Assembly (NCBI GenBank): GCA_041906185.1
Contig: JAYRJQ010000004.1
Span: forward strand, 193,354 to 257,353
Direction: 5' to 3'
Source: Roseateles_B sp041906185
GTDB taxonomy: Bacteria > Pseudomonadota > Gammaproteobacteria > Burkholderiales > Burkholderiaceae_C
Length of the DNA: 64,000 bases
Shown: positions 46,847 to 54,905 of the stretch, in pieces
Position numbering within the stretch: position 1 is the first letter of the stretch
Layout: every line of letters starts with the position of its first letter
Made by a program: the position numbers and the translations under genes
The notes under the pieces: generated by a model
The model's input: the letters and a program-made list of their open reading frames with translations, nothing else
Databases searched by the model: none
Told to the model about the DNA's origin: nothing

Positions 46847-47572
46847 TTACTTCTTGCTGAGCAGCGAGAGGAACTCGCGGCGCAGGTTCGGGTCCTTGAG
46901 GAAGGCGCCGCGCATCACACTGTTGGTCATCATCGAGTCGCTGTCCTTGACGCCGCGCCAATGCATGCAGAAATGGTCGGCTTCCATCACGATGCCGAGG
47001 CCGTCCGGCTGGACGCGCTCCTGCAGCTCGTTGGCCAGCATCGTCACGGCCTCTTCCTGGATCTGCGGGCGGCTCATGATCCAGTCGGTGAGCCGCGCGT
47101 ACTTCGACAGCCCGATCAGGTTCGAGTGCTCGTTGGGCAGCAGGCCGATCCACACCCGGCCGACGATGGGGCACAGGTGGTGCGAGCAGGCCGAGCGCAC
47201 GGTGATGGGGCCGACGATCATCAGCTCGTTGAGCCGCGTGATGTTGGGGAACTCGGTGACGTCCGGCGCCTGCACGTAGCGGCCCTTGAACACCTCGCGC
47301 ACGAACATCTTGGCCACGCGCTTGGCGGTGTCCTGCGTGTTGTGGTCGCTGTCGGTGTCGATCACCAGGGCCCGCAGCACGCCCTGCAGCTGCTTCTGGA
47401 CCTCGGCCTGGATCTCGTCGAGCTCGCCGTCCTCGATGAAGTCGGCGATGTTGTCGTTGGCGTGGTGCCGGCAGTCGGCAGCGAGCAGGCGGTAGCGCAC
47501 GCGCTCCGAGGCGGGCAGCGCGGCCAGCTCGTCGGCGCTGAGGGCGGGGAGGGGGGCGGTCTTGCCGGGCAT
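46847..47572 (-). CDS. folE: GTP cyclohydrolase I
   Basis: A 241-aa enzyme making dihydroneopterin triphosphate from GTP for folate and preQ0. Zinc ligands are in ACSHHLCPIVG and in DHFCMHWRGVKD; ADRVA-like region appears as DTAKRVAKMFVREVFKGR. The N-terminal ~40 residues are extra. ATG 47572 starts PGKTAPLPALS. Its product also feeds QueD-QueE-QueC, and queC lies 1.8 kb upstream on the other strand. Confidence 0.93.
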   Translation of the reverse strand: MPGKTAPLPALSADELAALPASERVRYRLLAADCRHHANDNIADFIEDGELDEIQAEVQKQLQGVLRALVIDTDSDHNTQDTAKRVAKMFVREVFKGRYVQAPDVTEFPNITRLNELMIVGPITVRSACSHHLCPIVGRVWIGLLPNEHSNLIGLSKYARLTDWIMSRPQIQEEAVTMLANELQERVQPDGLGIVMEADHFCMHWRGVKDSDSMMTNSVMRGAFLKDPNLRREFLSLLSKK

Positions 47573-47744
47573 GGGACTCTCTCGGAGAACTTGTTCTGCG
47601 CGGATTGTGGCCTTTTTGGGGGAAACGCGGGGCGGCGCCGGGCGCTTGGCCCCAAAGCATGACCGGGCATGCCCGGAGATGGCCGGACCGGGCTGCTTCA
47701 AGCCGGCCTAAGTCTCGCAACGGGGCGGCACTTACACTGCCCGG

Positions 47745-49139
47745 GTGTCTGAAAACTCCTCCCCCACCGCTGCCGGCATCCCCCTGCAGCGCCTCCTGCT
47801 CCAGACCGCGGACGCCGTCCAGGCCGTGCGCCAGGGGCGCTCGCTCACGGATGTCCTGGCCCGCTGCCCGCGCGATCTGCGCCCCGGCACCCAGGCCCTG
47901 AGCTTCCACGTCCTGCGCCATCTGGGCGCCGCCCAGGCCCTGCGCCGCCAGCTGGCGCCCAAGGCCCCGCCGCCCAAGGTCGAGAACCTGCTGCTGTGCG
48001 CCCTCGCCCTGCTGTGGCCGGCCGAGGACCCGCCCTACGCCGCCCACACCGTCGTCGACCAGGCCGTGCGGGCCATGCGCCAGCGGGCGGCCCCGAGCGC
48101 CGGCTTCGTGAACGCCGTGCTGCGCCGCTTCCTGAGGGAGCGCGACGCCCTTGTGCAGGCCCTGCAGCGCGACCCGGTGGCGCACCACAACCATCCGCAG
48201 TGGTGGATCGACCGCGTCCGCCAGGACTGGCCCGAGCACTGGCAGGGCATCCTGGCCGCCAACAACAGCCGCCCGCCCATGACGCTGCGCGTGAACGCCC
48301 GCCAGGGCAGTGCAGCGGCCTACCAGGCCCGCCTGGCGGAGCGGGGCCTGGCCTCGCGCCTGCTGGGGGAGCGCCTGCCGCAGGCGCTGCTGCTGGACCG
48401 CCCGCAGCCGGTGTCGGTGCTGCCCGGCTTCGATACCGGCGCCGTCTCCGTGCAGGACGCCGCCGCCCAGATCGCCGCCCCGCTGACGGTGGCCGCCCTG
48501 CACGGGCGCACGGGCGAGGGGCAAGACCTGGCCCTCGATGCCCTGCCGAGCGGCGCCCGCGTCCTGGACGCCTGCTCCGCGCCGGGGGGCAAGACCGCGC
48601 ACCTGCTGGAGCTGCAGGCGCTGGACTTGCTGGCCCTGGACGCCGACGCCGAGCGCCTGGCCCGCGTCAATGACAACCTGGCCCGCCTCCAGCTGCAGGC
48701 CGGCACGCGCGCCGTGGACGCCCGCCAGACGGCCGACTGGTGGGACGGCCGCCCCTTCGACGCCATCCTGCTCGATGCGCCGTGCAGCGCCTCCGGCATC
48801 GTGCGCCGCCACCCGGACGTGCGCTGGCTGCGCCGCCCGGAGGACATCGCCCAGCTGGCGCGCATCCAGACCGAGCTGCTGGATGCCCTGTGGCCGCTGC
48901 TCAAGCCGGGCGGCCGGCTCGTCTACGCCACCTGCTCGCTGTTCAAGGCCGAGGGTCAGGACCAGGTCGACGCATTTTTGCAACGCCGGCCTGATGCGAA
49001 GGCCCTGGAGTGTGCCGGGCTCACGGGCCATCTGCTACCCGTGCCTGACAATGGCTCCCAGAACGCGGCCGGGCAGGCTGTCCCGCTGGACGGCTTCTTC
49101 TATGCCCTGCTCCTGAAATCGCCCGCATCCACCCACTGA
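47745..49139 (+). CDS. rsmB: 16S rRNA (cytosine-967-C5)-methyltransferase RsmB
   Basis: A 464-aa enzyme methylating C967 of 16S rRNA. The N-terminal NusB-like domain (RGRSLTDVLARC-type, HTVVDQAVRAMRQR) is followed by the SAM-dependent domain with DACSAPGGKTAHLLE and the two catalytic cysteines in LDAPCSASG and YATCSLFKAEG. The frame starts with GTG at 47745. The stop overlaps the next gene's ATG by one base (TGATG). Confidence 0.94.
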   Translation: MSENSSPTAAGIPLQRLLLQTADAVQAVRQGRSLTDVLARCPRDLRPGTQALSFHVLRHLGAAQALRRQLAPKAPPPKVENLLLCALALLWPAEDPPYAAHTVVDQAVRAMRQRAAPSAGFVNAVLRRFLRERDALVQALQRDPVAHHNHPQWWIDRVRQDWPEHWQGILAANNSRPPMTLRVNARQGSAAAYQARLAERGLASRLLGERLPQALLLDRPQPVSVLPGFDTGAVSVQDAAAQIAAPLTVAALHGRTGEGQDLALDALPSGARVLDACSAPGGKTAHLLELQALDLLALDADAERLARVNDNLARLQLQAGTRAVDARQTADWWDGRPFDAILLDAPCSASGIVRRHPDVRWLRRPEDIAQLARIQTELLDALWPLLKPGGRLVYATCSLFKAEGQDQVDAFLQRRPDAKALECAGLTGHLLPVPDNGSQNAAGQAVPLDGFFYALLLKSPASTH

Positions 49140-49801
49140 TGGTTCTTGCTCCCCTGGCGCCGGTGTCGCCATGTCTGCTGCGCTGCGCCTGGCCCGCGAA
49201 GGTCCTGGGCGGCGCTGCGGCGTGGGGTGGCCGGCTGCTCCTGGCGGTCGTGATGATGCTGGCCCTGCTGCTGGGGGCGGTGTCCGCGGCGCGCGCCGAG
49301 GGCATCCAGCTGAGCGACCTGCGCACAGAACGCACCGACGACGGCCTGCAGCTGAGCTTCAGCGCCCGCTTCGAGCTGACCCGCCCCGTGGAGGAGGCCC
49401 TGCTCAAGGGCCTGCCGGTCTTCTTCCAGGCCGAAGTCACCGTGATGCGCAGCCGCTGGTACTGGCGTGATGCCCGTGCCGCGCGGGCCACGCGCAGCTG
49501 GCGCCTGGTCTGGCAGCCGCTGACCCGCCAGTACCGCGTGACCACCGAGGGGCTGCACCAGAATTTCGACTCCCTTCCCGAGGCCCTGGCCTTCATGCGG
49601 GGCGTGGCCGGTTGGCGTATCGCCGAGCCCCGGGACATCGACGAGGACGGCAAGTACTACCTCGAGTTCAGCTACAAGCTCGACACCTCCCAGCTCCCGC
49701 GCCCCATGCAGATCGGACTGGGAGCGCCGCAGGGCTGGGGCCTGAGCGTCGAGCAGAAGCTCAACCTCGCGCCAGACTTCAGCGCCAGGCTTCAGCCATG
49801 A
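49139..49801 (+). CDS. DUF4390 exported protein
   Basis: A 220-aa protein with an N-terminal hydrophobic signal (RLLLAVVMMLALLLGAVSAARA) preceded by an unusually long ~30-residue N-region. The mature part matches DUF4390 (LSFSARFELTRPVEEALLKGLPVFFQAE, SRWYWRDA, LEFSYKLDTSQLPRPMQIG). The rsmB-DUF4390-ntrY-ntrX order is common in Burkholderiales and suggests an operon. Biochemical role unknown; a later internal start would give a more usual signal peptide. Confidence 0.85.
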   Translation: MVLAPLAPVSPCLLRCAWPAKVLGGAAAWGGRLLLAVVMMLALLLGAVSAARAEGIQLSDLRTERTDDGLQLSFSARFELTRPVEEALLKGLPVFFQAEVTVMRSRWYWRDARAARATRSWRLVWQPLTRQYRVTTEGLHQNFDSLPEALAFMRGVAGWRIAEPRDIDEDGKYYLEFSYKLDTSQLPRPMQIGLGAPQGWGLSVEQKLNLAPDFSARLQP

Positions 49802-49871
49802 GCGTCGCCCGGCTGATTGACGCCGCTCGCGCCCGCCTGGCGCGGCGACAGGCCCTGCGAAGGGTTCGCCT

Positions 49872-52127
49872 GTGAGCCGTGTGAGGCGCTGGGCCTGGCT
49901 GGTTTCGCTGCTGGCCGTGGCCGGGGCAGGCGGCCTGCTGGCCTTCCTGCTGTCCATCGGTGCCACGGCCGAGCGCGGGTTCTTCGTGCGGCATTCCCTC
50001 TGGCTGCTGGGGCTGAACGTCGGCGTGGCCGTCGTGCTGGCCACCGTCATCATCAGCGCCGGCGTCCGCCTGGTGCTGCGGGTGCGCCGGGGCAAATTCG
50101 GCAGCCGCCTGCTGCTCAAGCTCGCCGGCATCTTCGCCCTTGTCGGCGTCGTGCCGGGCGTGCTCATCTACACGGTGTCCTACCAGTTCGTGAACCGCTC
50201 CATCGAGAGCTGGTTCGACGTGCGCCTCGCCAGCGCCCTGGAGTCCGGCCTGAAGCTGGGGCAGGGCACGCTCGACGGTCTCGTCAACGAGCTGGGCACC
50301 AAGACGCGCAGCGCCGCCGAGCGCCTGGGCGAGCAGGGCGGCACGCCCATGACGCTGGCGCTCGAACGGCTGCGGGACCAGCTCTCGGCCCGCTCGGTCA
50401 GCCTGCTGGGCGCCAACGGGCAGCCGCTGGCGGTGGTCGGCGGTGCGGACAACCCCTCGCTCACCCTCAGCCGCACCAGCAGCAATCTGCTGCGGGACGT
50501 GCGCCGCCAGGGCGTGATCAGCAAGATCGAGGGCCTGGAGGACGAGGCCACGGCGCTGCAGGGCCAGGCCCGCATCCGCGCCCTGGCCGTCGTGCCCAGC
50601 AACGACTTCAGCCTTGGCGCCAGCGACCGCTATCTGATGGTCGTGCAGGGCCTGCCGGGCTCCGTGCTGGCCAATGCGTTGGCGGTGCAGAACGCCAACC
50701 TCGAGTACCAGCAGCGATCGCTGGAGCGCGACGGCATGCGCGGCATGTACCTCGGCACGCTGACGCTGGTGCTGATCCTGGCGACCTTCGCCGCCCTGCT
50801 GCTGGCCGTGACCCTCGGTGACCAGCTCGCCCAGCCCCTGCTGCTGCTGGCCGACGGCATGCGCCAGGTGGCGCAGGGTGACCTCACCGCCAAGCCCACC
50901 ATCGCCTCGCGCGACGAGCTGGGCGGCCTCACCCGCAGCTTTGCGGACATGACCCAGCAGCTGGCCGATGCCCGCCACATGGTCGAGCAGAGCGTGACCC
51001 AGCTCGAGAGCGCCCGCACCCACCTCCAGACCATCCTGGACAACCTCACCGCCGGCGTCATCGGCTTCGATGCCCGCGGCGGCATGGACACCATCAACCC
51101 GGGTGCCACGCGCATCCTGCGCCTGCCGCTGTCGGCCTACCAGGGCCAGCGCATGGAGGCGGTGCCCGAGCTGCAGGACTTTGCCGCCGAGGTCGCCCAG
51201 CGCTTTGCCAGCAGCGAGGACAGCGACGGCACCTGGCAGGACAGCTTCGAGCTCAAGCTGCCGGGCCAGGAGGAGTCGCTCAACCTGCTGGTGCGCGGCG
51301 CGACGCTGCCCGAGGGCGAGCGGTTGATCGTGTTCGACGACATCTCCGAGGTCGTGTCGGCCCAGCGTTCCGCGGCCTGGAGCGAGGTGGCCCGGCGGCT
51401 GGCGCACGAGATCAAGAACCCGCTGACGCCCATCCAGCTCTCCGCCGAGCGCCTGCAGCACAAGCTCGAGGCCAAGCTCGAGGGGCCGGACCAGGCCATG
51501 CTCGTGCGCTCGGTCGGCACCATCGTGAACCAGGTGCAGGCAATGAAGCAGCTCGTCAACGAGTTCCGGGACTACGCCCGCCTGCCCGCTGCCCAGCTCA
51601 AGCCGCTGGACCTCAATGCGCTGGTGGGCGAGGTGCTGATGCTCTATGCCTCCGCCCAGGAGGCCGGGCGACTGCATGCCGAGCTCACCGCGGATCTGCC
51701 CTTGATCGTGGGGGACGCGACCCAGCTTCGCCAGGTCATCCACAACCTCGTGCAGAACGCGCTCGACGCCGTTGCTGATCGAGAGCAAGGGCATGTGCGG
51801 GTACGCACGCTCAAATCTCTGGGTGACACTGGCGAACTTCGGGGCTTGCGCCTCGTGATCTCGGACAACGGTCCCGGCTTTGCGGAGAAGGTGCTCAAGA
51901 GGGCCTTCGAGCCCTACGTGACCACCAAGTCCAAGGGCACGGGGCTGGGGCTGGCCGTGGTCAAGAAGATCGCCGACGAGCATGGGGCGCGCATCCGCCT
52001 CAGCAATCTGCATCCCGAGGCCGACGAGTCCCTGCCGCCGAACGGCGCGCAAGTTTCGTTATCATTTTCAAAACTCGCGACTGCACCGAGCCCGGCCGAG
52101 CCGAGCGACGCTCCCGGGGCTGCGTGA
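49872..52127 (+). CDS. ntrY: NtrY-like sensor histidine kinase
   Basis: A 751-aa membrane kinase. Three N-terminal helices (~8-30, 37-60, 74-100) precede a periplasmic domain and a fourth helix (~290-310), then HAMP, PAS (LDNLTAGVIGFDARGGMDTI), HisKA with His512 in LAHEIKNPLTPIQLS, and the ATPase with DNGPGFAEK and TGLGLAVVKKIADEHG. This is the NtrY layout linked to nitrogen, redox or envelope signals. GTG 49872 is used; it starts 70 bases after the DUF4390 stop. The response regulator follows after 13 bases. Confidence 0.93.
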   Translation: MSRVRRWAWLVSLLAVAGAGGLLAFLLSIGATAERGFFVRHSLWLLGLNVGVAVVLATVIISAGVRLVLRVRRGKFGSRLLLKLAGIFALVGVVPGVLIYTVSYQFVNRSIESWFDVRLASALESGLKLGQGTLDGLVNELGTKTRSAAERLGEQGGTPMTLALERLRDQLSARSVSLLGANGQPLAVVGGADNPSLTLSRTSSNLLRDVRRQGVISKIEGLEDEATALQGQARIRALAVVPSNDFSLGASDRYLMVVQGLPGSVLANALAVQNANLEYQQRSLERDGMRGMYLGTLTLVLILATFAALLLAVTLGDQLAQPLLLLADGMRQVAQGDLTAKPTIASRDELGGLTRSFADMTQQLADARHMVEQSVTQLESARTHLQTILDNLTAGVIGFDARGGMDTINPGATRILRLPLSAYQGQRMEAVPELQDFAAEVAQRFASSEDSDGTWQDSFELKLPGQEESLNLLVRGATLPEGERLIVFDDISEVVSAQRSAAWSEVARRLAHEIKNPLTPIQLSAERLQHKLEAKLEGPDQAMLVRSVGTIVNQVQAMKQLVNEFRDYARLPAAQLKPLDLNALVGEVLMLYASAQEAGRLHAELTADLPLIVGDATQLRQVIHNLVQNALDAVADREQGHVRVRTLKSLGDTGELRGLRLVISDNGPGFAEKVLKRAFEPYVTTKSKGTGLGLAVVKKIADEHGARIRLSNLHPEADESLPPNGAQVSLSFSKLATAPSPAEPSDAPGAA

Positions 52128-52140
52128 ACAGTAGGCATAC

Positions 52141-52851
52141 ATGGCAACCATTCTTGTTGTTGACGACGAACTGGGCATCCGGGCCCTGTTGTCTGAAATC
52201 CTGACCGATGAAGGTCACACGATCGAGCTGGCGGAGAACGCCGGCCAGGCCCGCGCCGTCCGTGAGCGCATGCGTCCTGACCTCGTGCTGCTGGACATCT
52301 GGATGCCCGACGTCGACGGTGTCACCCTGCTCAAGGAGTGGGGCAGCAGCGGCCAGCTGACCATGCCCGTGATCATGATGAGCGGCCACGGCACCATCGA
52401 CACCGCGGTGGAGGCCACCAAGTTCGGCGCCATCGCCTTCCTGGAAAAGCCCATCACGCTGCAGAAGCTCCTGCGTGCCGTGGAGCAGGCCCTGGTCAAG
52501 ACGGCCCCGCGCCCGGCCGCCCCGGCGCCTGGCCTGCCGAGCTACGCGGCCCGCCCCGAGCTGCCCATGCATCCGCACAGCTCGGTGATGAACCACAGCG
52601 GCCATGCCGTCGCGCCGGTGATCGCGCCCGTGCAGGCCCTGGCCTCCGAGCAGCTCTTCGAGCTGGACCGCCCGCTGCGCGAGGCGCGCGACGCCTTCGA
52701 GAAGAGCTACTTCGAGTTCCACCTGGCCAAGGAGAACGGCTCCATGACCCGCGTGGCCGAGAAGACCGGCCTCGAGCGCACCCATCTGTACCGCAAGCTC
52801 AAGCAGCTGGGCGTCGATCTTTCAAGAAATAAGCGCAACAGCCAAATTTAG
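52141..52851 (+). CDS. ntrX: NtrX-like response regulator lacking the AAA+ domain
   Basis: A 236-aa regulator: a receiver domain (residues 1-120) with Asp8/Asp9, phospho-acceptor Asp52 and FLEKPITLQKLL, a ~60-residue Ala/Pro/His linker, and a Fis-type helix-turn-helix at the end (FEKSYFEFHLAKENGSMTRVAEKTGLERTHLYRK, given here only as MTRVAEKTGLERTHLYRKL). The sigma-54-interacting AAA+ domain of classical NtrX (about 450 aa) is missing, so it cannot activate sigma-54 promoters by ATP hydrolysis and probably acts by direct binding. The partner kinase is ntrY just upstream. tRNA-Phe follows 64 bases later. Confidence 0.92.
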   Translation: MATILVVDDELGIRALLSEILTDEGHTIELAENAGQARAVRERMRPDLVLLDIWMPDVDGVTLLKEWGSSGQLTMPVIMMSGHGTIDTAVEATKFGAIAFLEKPITLQKLLRAVEQALVKTAPRPAAPAPGLPSYAARPELPMHPHSSVMNHSGHAVAPVIAPVQALASEQLFELDRPLREARDAFEKSYFEFHLAKENGSMTRVAEKTGLERTHLYRKLKQLGVDLSRNKRNSQI

Positions 52852-52915
52852 TGTTATAGTCATGGTCTTCGCTGATCACCGCGCCGCAAGACGCAGGTGT
52901 TCGGAGAGGAAAGAT

Positions 52916-52991
52916 GGCCAAGTAGCTCAGTTGGTAGAGCAGCGGATTGAAAATCCGCGTGTCGGTGGTTCGATTCCGCCCTTGGCCACCA
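52916..52991 (+). tRNA. tRNA-Phe(GAA)
   Basis: A full 76-nt cloverleaf: acceptor GGCCAAG/CTTGGCC, D-arm GCTCAGTTGGTAGAGC, anticodon stem GCGGA/TCCGC around TTGAAAA (anticodon GAA), T-arm GGTTCGATTCC, and an encoded CCA. It is the likely attachment site of the island that follows: the first integrase starts 197 bases downstream in the same direction. Confidence 0.97.
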
Positions 52992-53023
52992 AACATGTGT
53001 CCGACGAGGTTCGTTGGAGTCCG

Positions 53024-53057
53024 AAAAGCCCTTTGTCATCAATGACTTAGGGCTTTT
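53024..53057 (+). terminator. Intrinsic terminator after tRNA-Phe
   Basis: A nearly perfect stem AAAAGCCCT-TT-GTCAT / ATGAC-TT-AGGGCTTTT with a 2-base loop begins 33 bases after the tRNA CCA and ends in TTTT on the + strand (AAAA on the other), so it could work in both directions. Confidence 0.85.
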
Positions 53058-53070
53058 ATCATTCCAGACT

Positions 53071-53090
53071 GGTCCGAGTTGGTCCGATCC
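53071..53090. repeat. GGTCCGA tandem repeats upstream of first integrase
   Basis: Two copies spaced by 10 bases: GGTCCGAGTT and GGTCCGATCC. A related set with three direct copies and one inverted copy precedes the second integrase. They may be arm-type recombinase sites. Confidence 0.6.
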
Positions 53091-53188
53091 GATCCACGCG
53101 CCGTTGCAGAAGATTTTGCGGAAGGTCCAAAAACCTTCGCACGATCTTCGCAGCGCTCTCAACCGAGTGCAGCGCAGGAGGCCACAAG

Positions 53189-54514
53189 ATGGCTGTGGAG
53201 CAAATCAAGGGTGACCGGGCGATCCGGGCCCTCCAGCCCGGAGCAGGGCGACTCAATGACGGCGGCGGGCTGTACCTGGTGCCGTTCGCCTGGGGCGACA
53301 CCCACGCGTGGCGCCTGGATTACACGCATGCCGGCAAGCGCAGAACGCTGAGCCTGGGCACCTACCCCAAGGTCGGGCTCGAGGAGGCCCGCCAGAAGGC
53401 GCGTGAGGCCTGGTCCAGCTTGGCCCAAGGGGGTGACCCTATGGCGCAGCGACAAACCCTCAAACGCGAGCGCAAGGCTCGTCAAGAGAATGTCCGGCGT
53501 GCCCAGGCCGGTGAGCCCGCCCTGGGCAGCTTTGAGGAAATCGCCCGGCGATGGTTCGAGGTCAAGAAGGCCCAGTGGATGGAGTCGTACAGCTCCAAGA
53601 TCATCCGCCGGCTAGAGCTCCACGCCTTTCCGCGCTTCGGCAATCTGCCCATTGGCGACATCACGCCCAAGACGGTGCTCGAGGCCTGTCGTGCAGTGGA
53701 GCGTAACGAGACCCTGGAAACCGCCCATCGGCTGCGTGAGCACTGCGGGCGGGTGTTTCGGTTCGCGATCGCGGAAGGCATGGACCTGCGGGACCCTTGC
53801 CAAGATATCCGGGACGCCCTGCGGCAGCCGGTTGTGAAGCACCACGCCGCCATCGTGAAGCCTGAGCCGCTGGCCACCCTGCTGCGGGCCATCGACGGCT
53901 ACAGCGGCACTTTCGTCGTGAAGAGCGCACTCCGTCTGGCGCCGCTCCTCATGCTCCGCCCTGGAGAACTGCGGCAGGCACGCTGGGAAGAGCTTGATTT
54001 GGACAACGGGCAGTTCTACGTGCCTTCGGCACGTCTGAAGCGCATCAAGCGGGAGAAGGCTGACGGCGAGCCGCACTTTGTCCCGCTGCCCAGACAGGCC
54101 GTTGCGATCCTGGAGGCCCTCTACACGCACACGGGGCACACTGGTGTCGTGTTCCCCGCTGAAGGCCGGCCTGGGCGGTTTCTGTCAGAGAACACGCTGA
54201 ATGCTGCGTTGCGTGCCCTGGGCTTCGATGCCGATACCGCGACGGCGCACGGCTTCAGAGCCACGGCGCGCACGCTGATCGTCGAGGTGCTGGATATCCC
54301 TGAGTCGGTAGTCGAGATGCAGCTCGACCATGCGGTGAAAGACGCCAACGGTACGGCGTACAACCGCGCAGAGTTCATCGCGCGTCGCGTCGAAATGATG
54401 CAGGCATGGGCGGACTACCTCGACGACTTGAAGGCGGGTAAGGCGCGCTTGAGCCATCCGGCCTTGCCAGCGTTCCGACCAGTGACTCAGCGGGCGCTGA
54501 CCACCAACGCCTGA
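53189..54514 (+). CDS. int: P4-type tyrosine integrase (first of two)
   Basis: A 441-aa site-specific recombinase. N-terminal DUF4102-like arm-binding domain (LNDGGGLYLVPFAWG, GKRRTLSLGTYPKVGLEEARQKA), core-binding domain, and catalytic domain with Arg in LMLRPGELRQARW, His-x-x-Arg in HGFRATART, His in LDHAVKDANGTAYNR and the Tyr in TAYNR. All catalytic positions seem present. It reads away from tRNA-Phe, as P4-type integrases usually do, and is the likely inserter of this island. Confidence 0.94.
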   Translation: MAVEQIKGDRAIRALQPGAGRLNDGGGLYLVPFAWGDTHAWRLDYTHAGKRRTLSLGTYPKVGLEEARQKAREAWSSLAQGGDPMAQRQTLKRERKARQENVRRAQAGEPALGSFEEIARRWFEVKKAQWMESYSSKIIRRLELHAFPRFGNLPIGDITPKTVLEACRAVERNETLETAHRLREHCGRVFRFAIAEGMDLRDPCQDIRDALRQPVVKHHAAIVKPEPLATLLRAIDGYSGTFVVKSALRLAPLLMLRPGELRQARWEELDLDNGQFYVPSARLKRIKREKADGEPHFVPLPRQAVAILEALYTHTGHTGVVFPAEGRPGRFLSENTLNAALRALGFDADTATAHGFRATARTLIVEVLDIPESVVEMQLDHAVKDANGTAYNRAEFIARRVEMMQAWADYLDDLKAGKARLSHPALPAFRPVTQRALTTNA

Positions 54515-54905
54515 TGGCCAGCCCACGGCCGTTTCTTCGCCGTGGGCTGTGCTCCTTGCTCCCGCGCGACATGAGAGTCCGGCATGCGGCGGCGTGAAGC
54601 TCTTTGCATGGCCAGGCGTGACGATGCTCTCGCCCGCACCTGGTTGCCGACGCCGGTCTGTCTGCGAGGGACCCGCGGTCAACCTTGAGCTCTGAAGAGG
54701 TGACTTAGCGACCCACGAATCTCGTTGGCTGAGCACAGAGTTTGTCCGATTGGTCCATTTGGTCCGTTCAGGATTTCCTGGACCAAACTGTTCCTCGGTT
54801 TCGGCGACACAAACGACCGGTCAAACGCGTGGTCACTGCTCCACTTGGTACATGTTCCCGAGAGCGAACTTCTCGGGGACTCCACCAACAGAGAGCTACT
54901 CCACG
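54515..54905. other. Intergenic region with iterated TTTGGTCC motifs before second integrase
   Basis: A 391-base gap without a credible gene. At 54741-54788 there are three tandem TTTGTCC/TTTGGTCC-like copies (54741, 54750, 54759) and an inverted copy (GGACCAAAC, 54780-54788). The rest contains no further feature that I can support. Similar GGTCC motifs occur before the first integrase. Confidence 0.6.

Noticed and set aside
49799..49875. 25-codon frame between DUF4390 and ntrY
   Set aside because: It is very short, Arg/Ala-rich and overlaps the ntrY start; more likely untranslated spacer.
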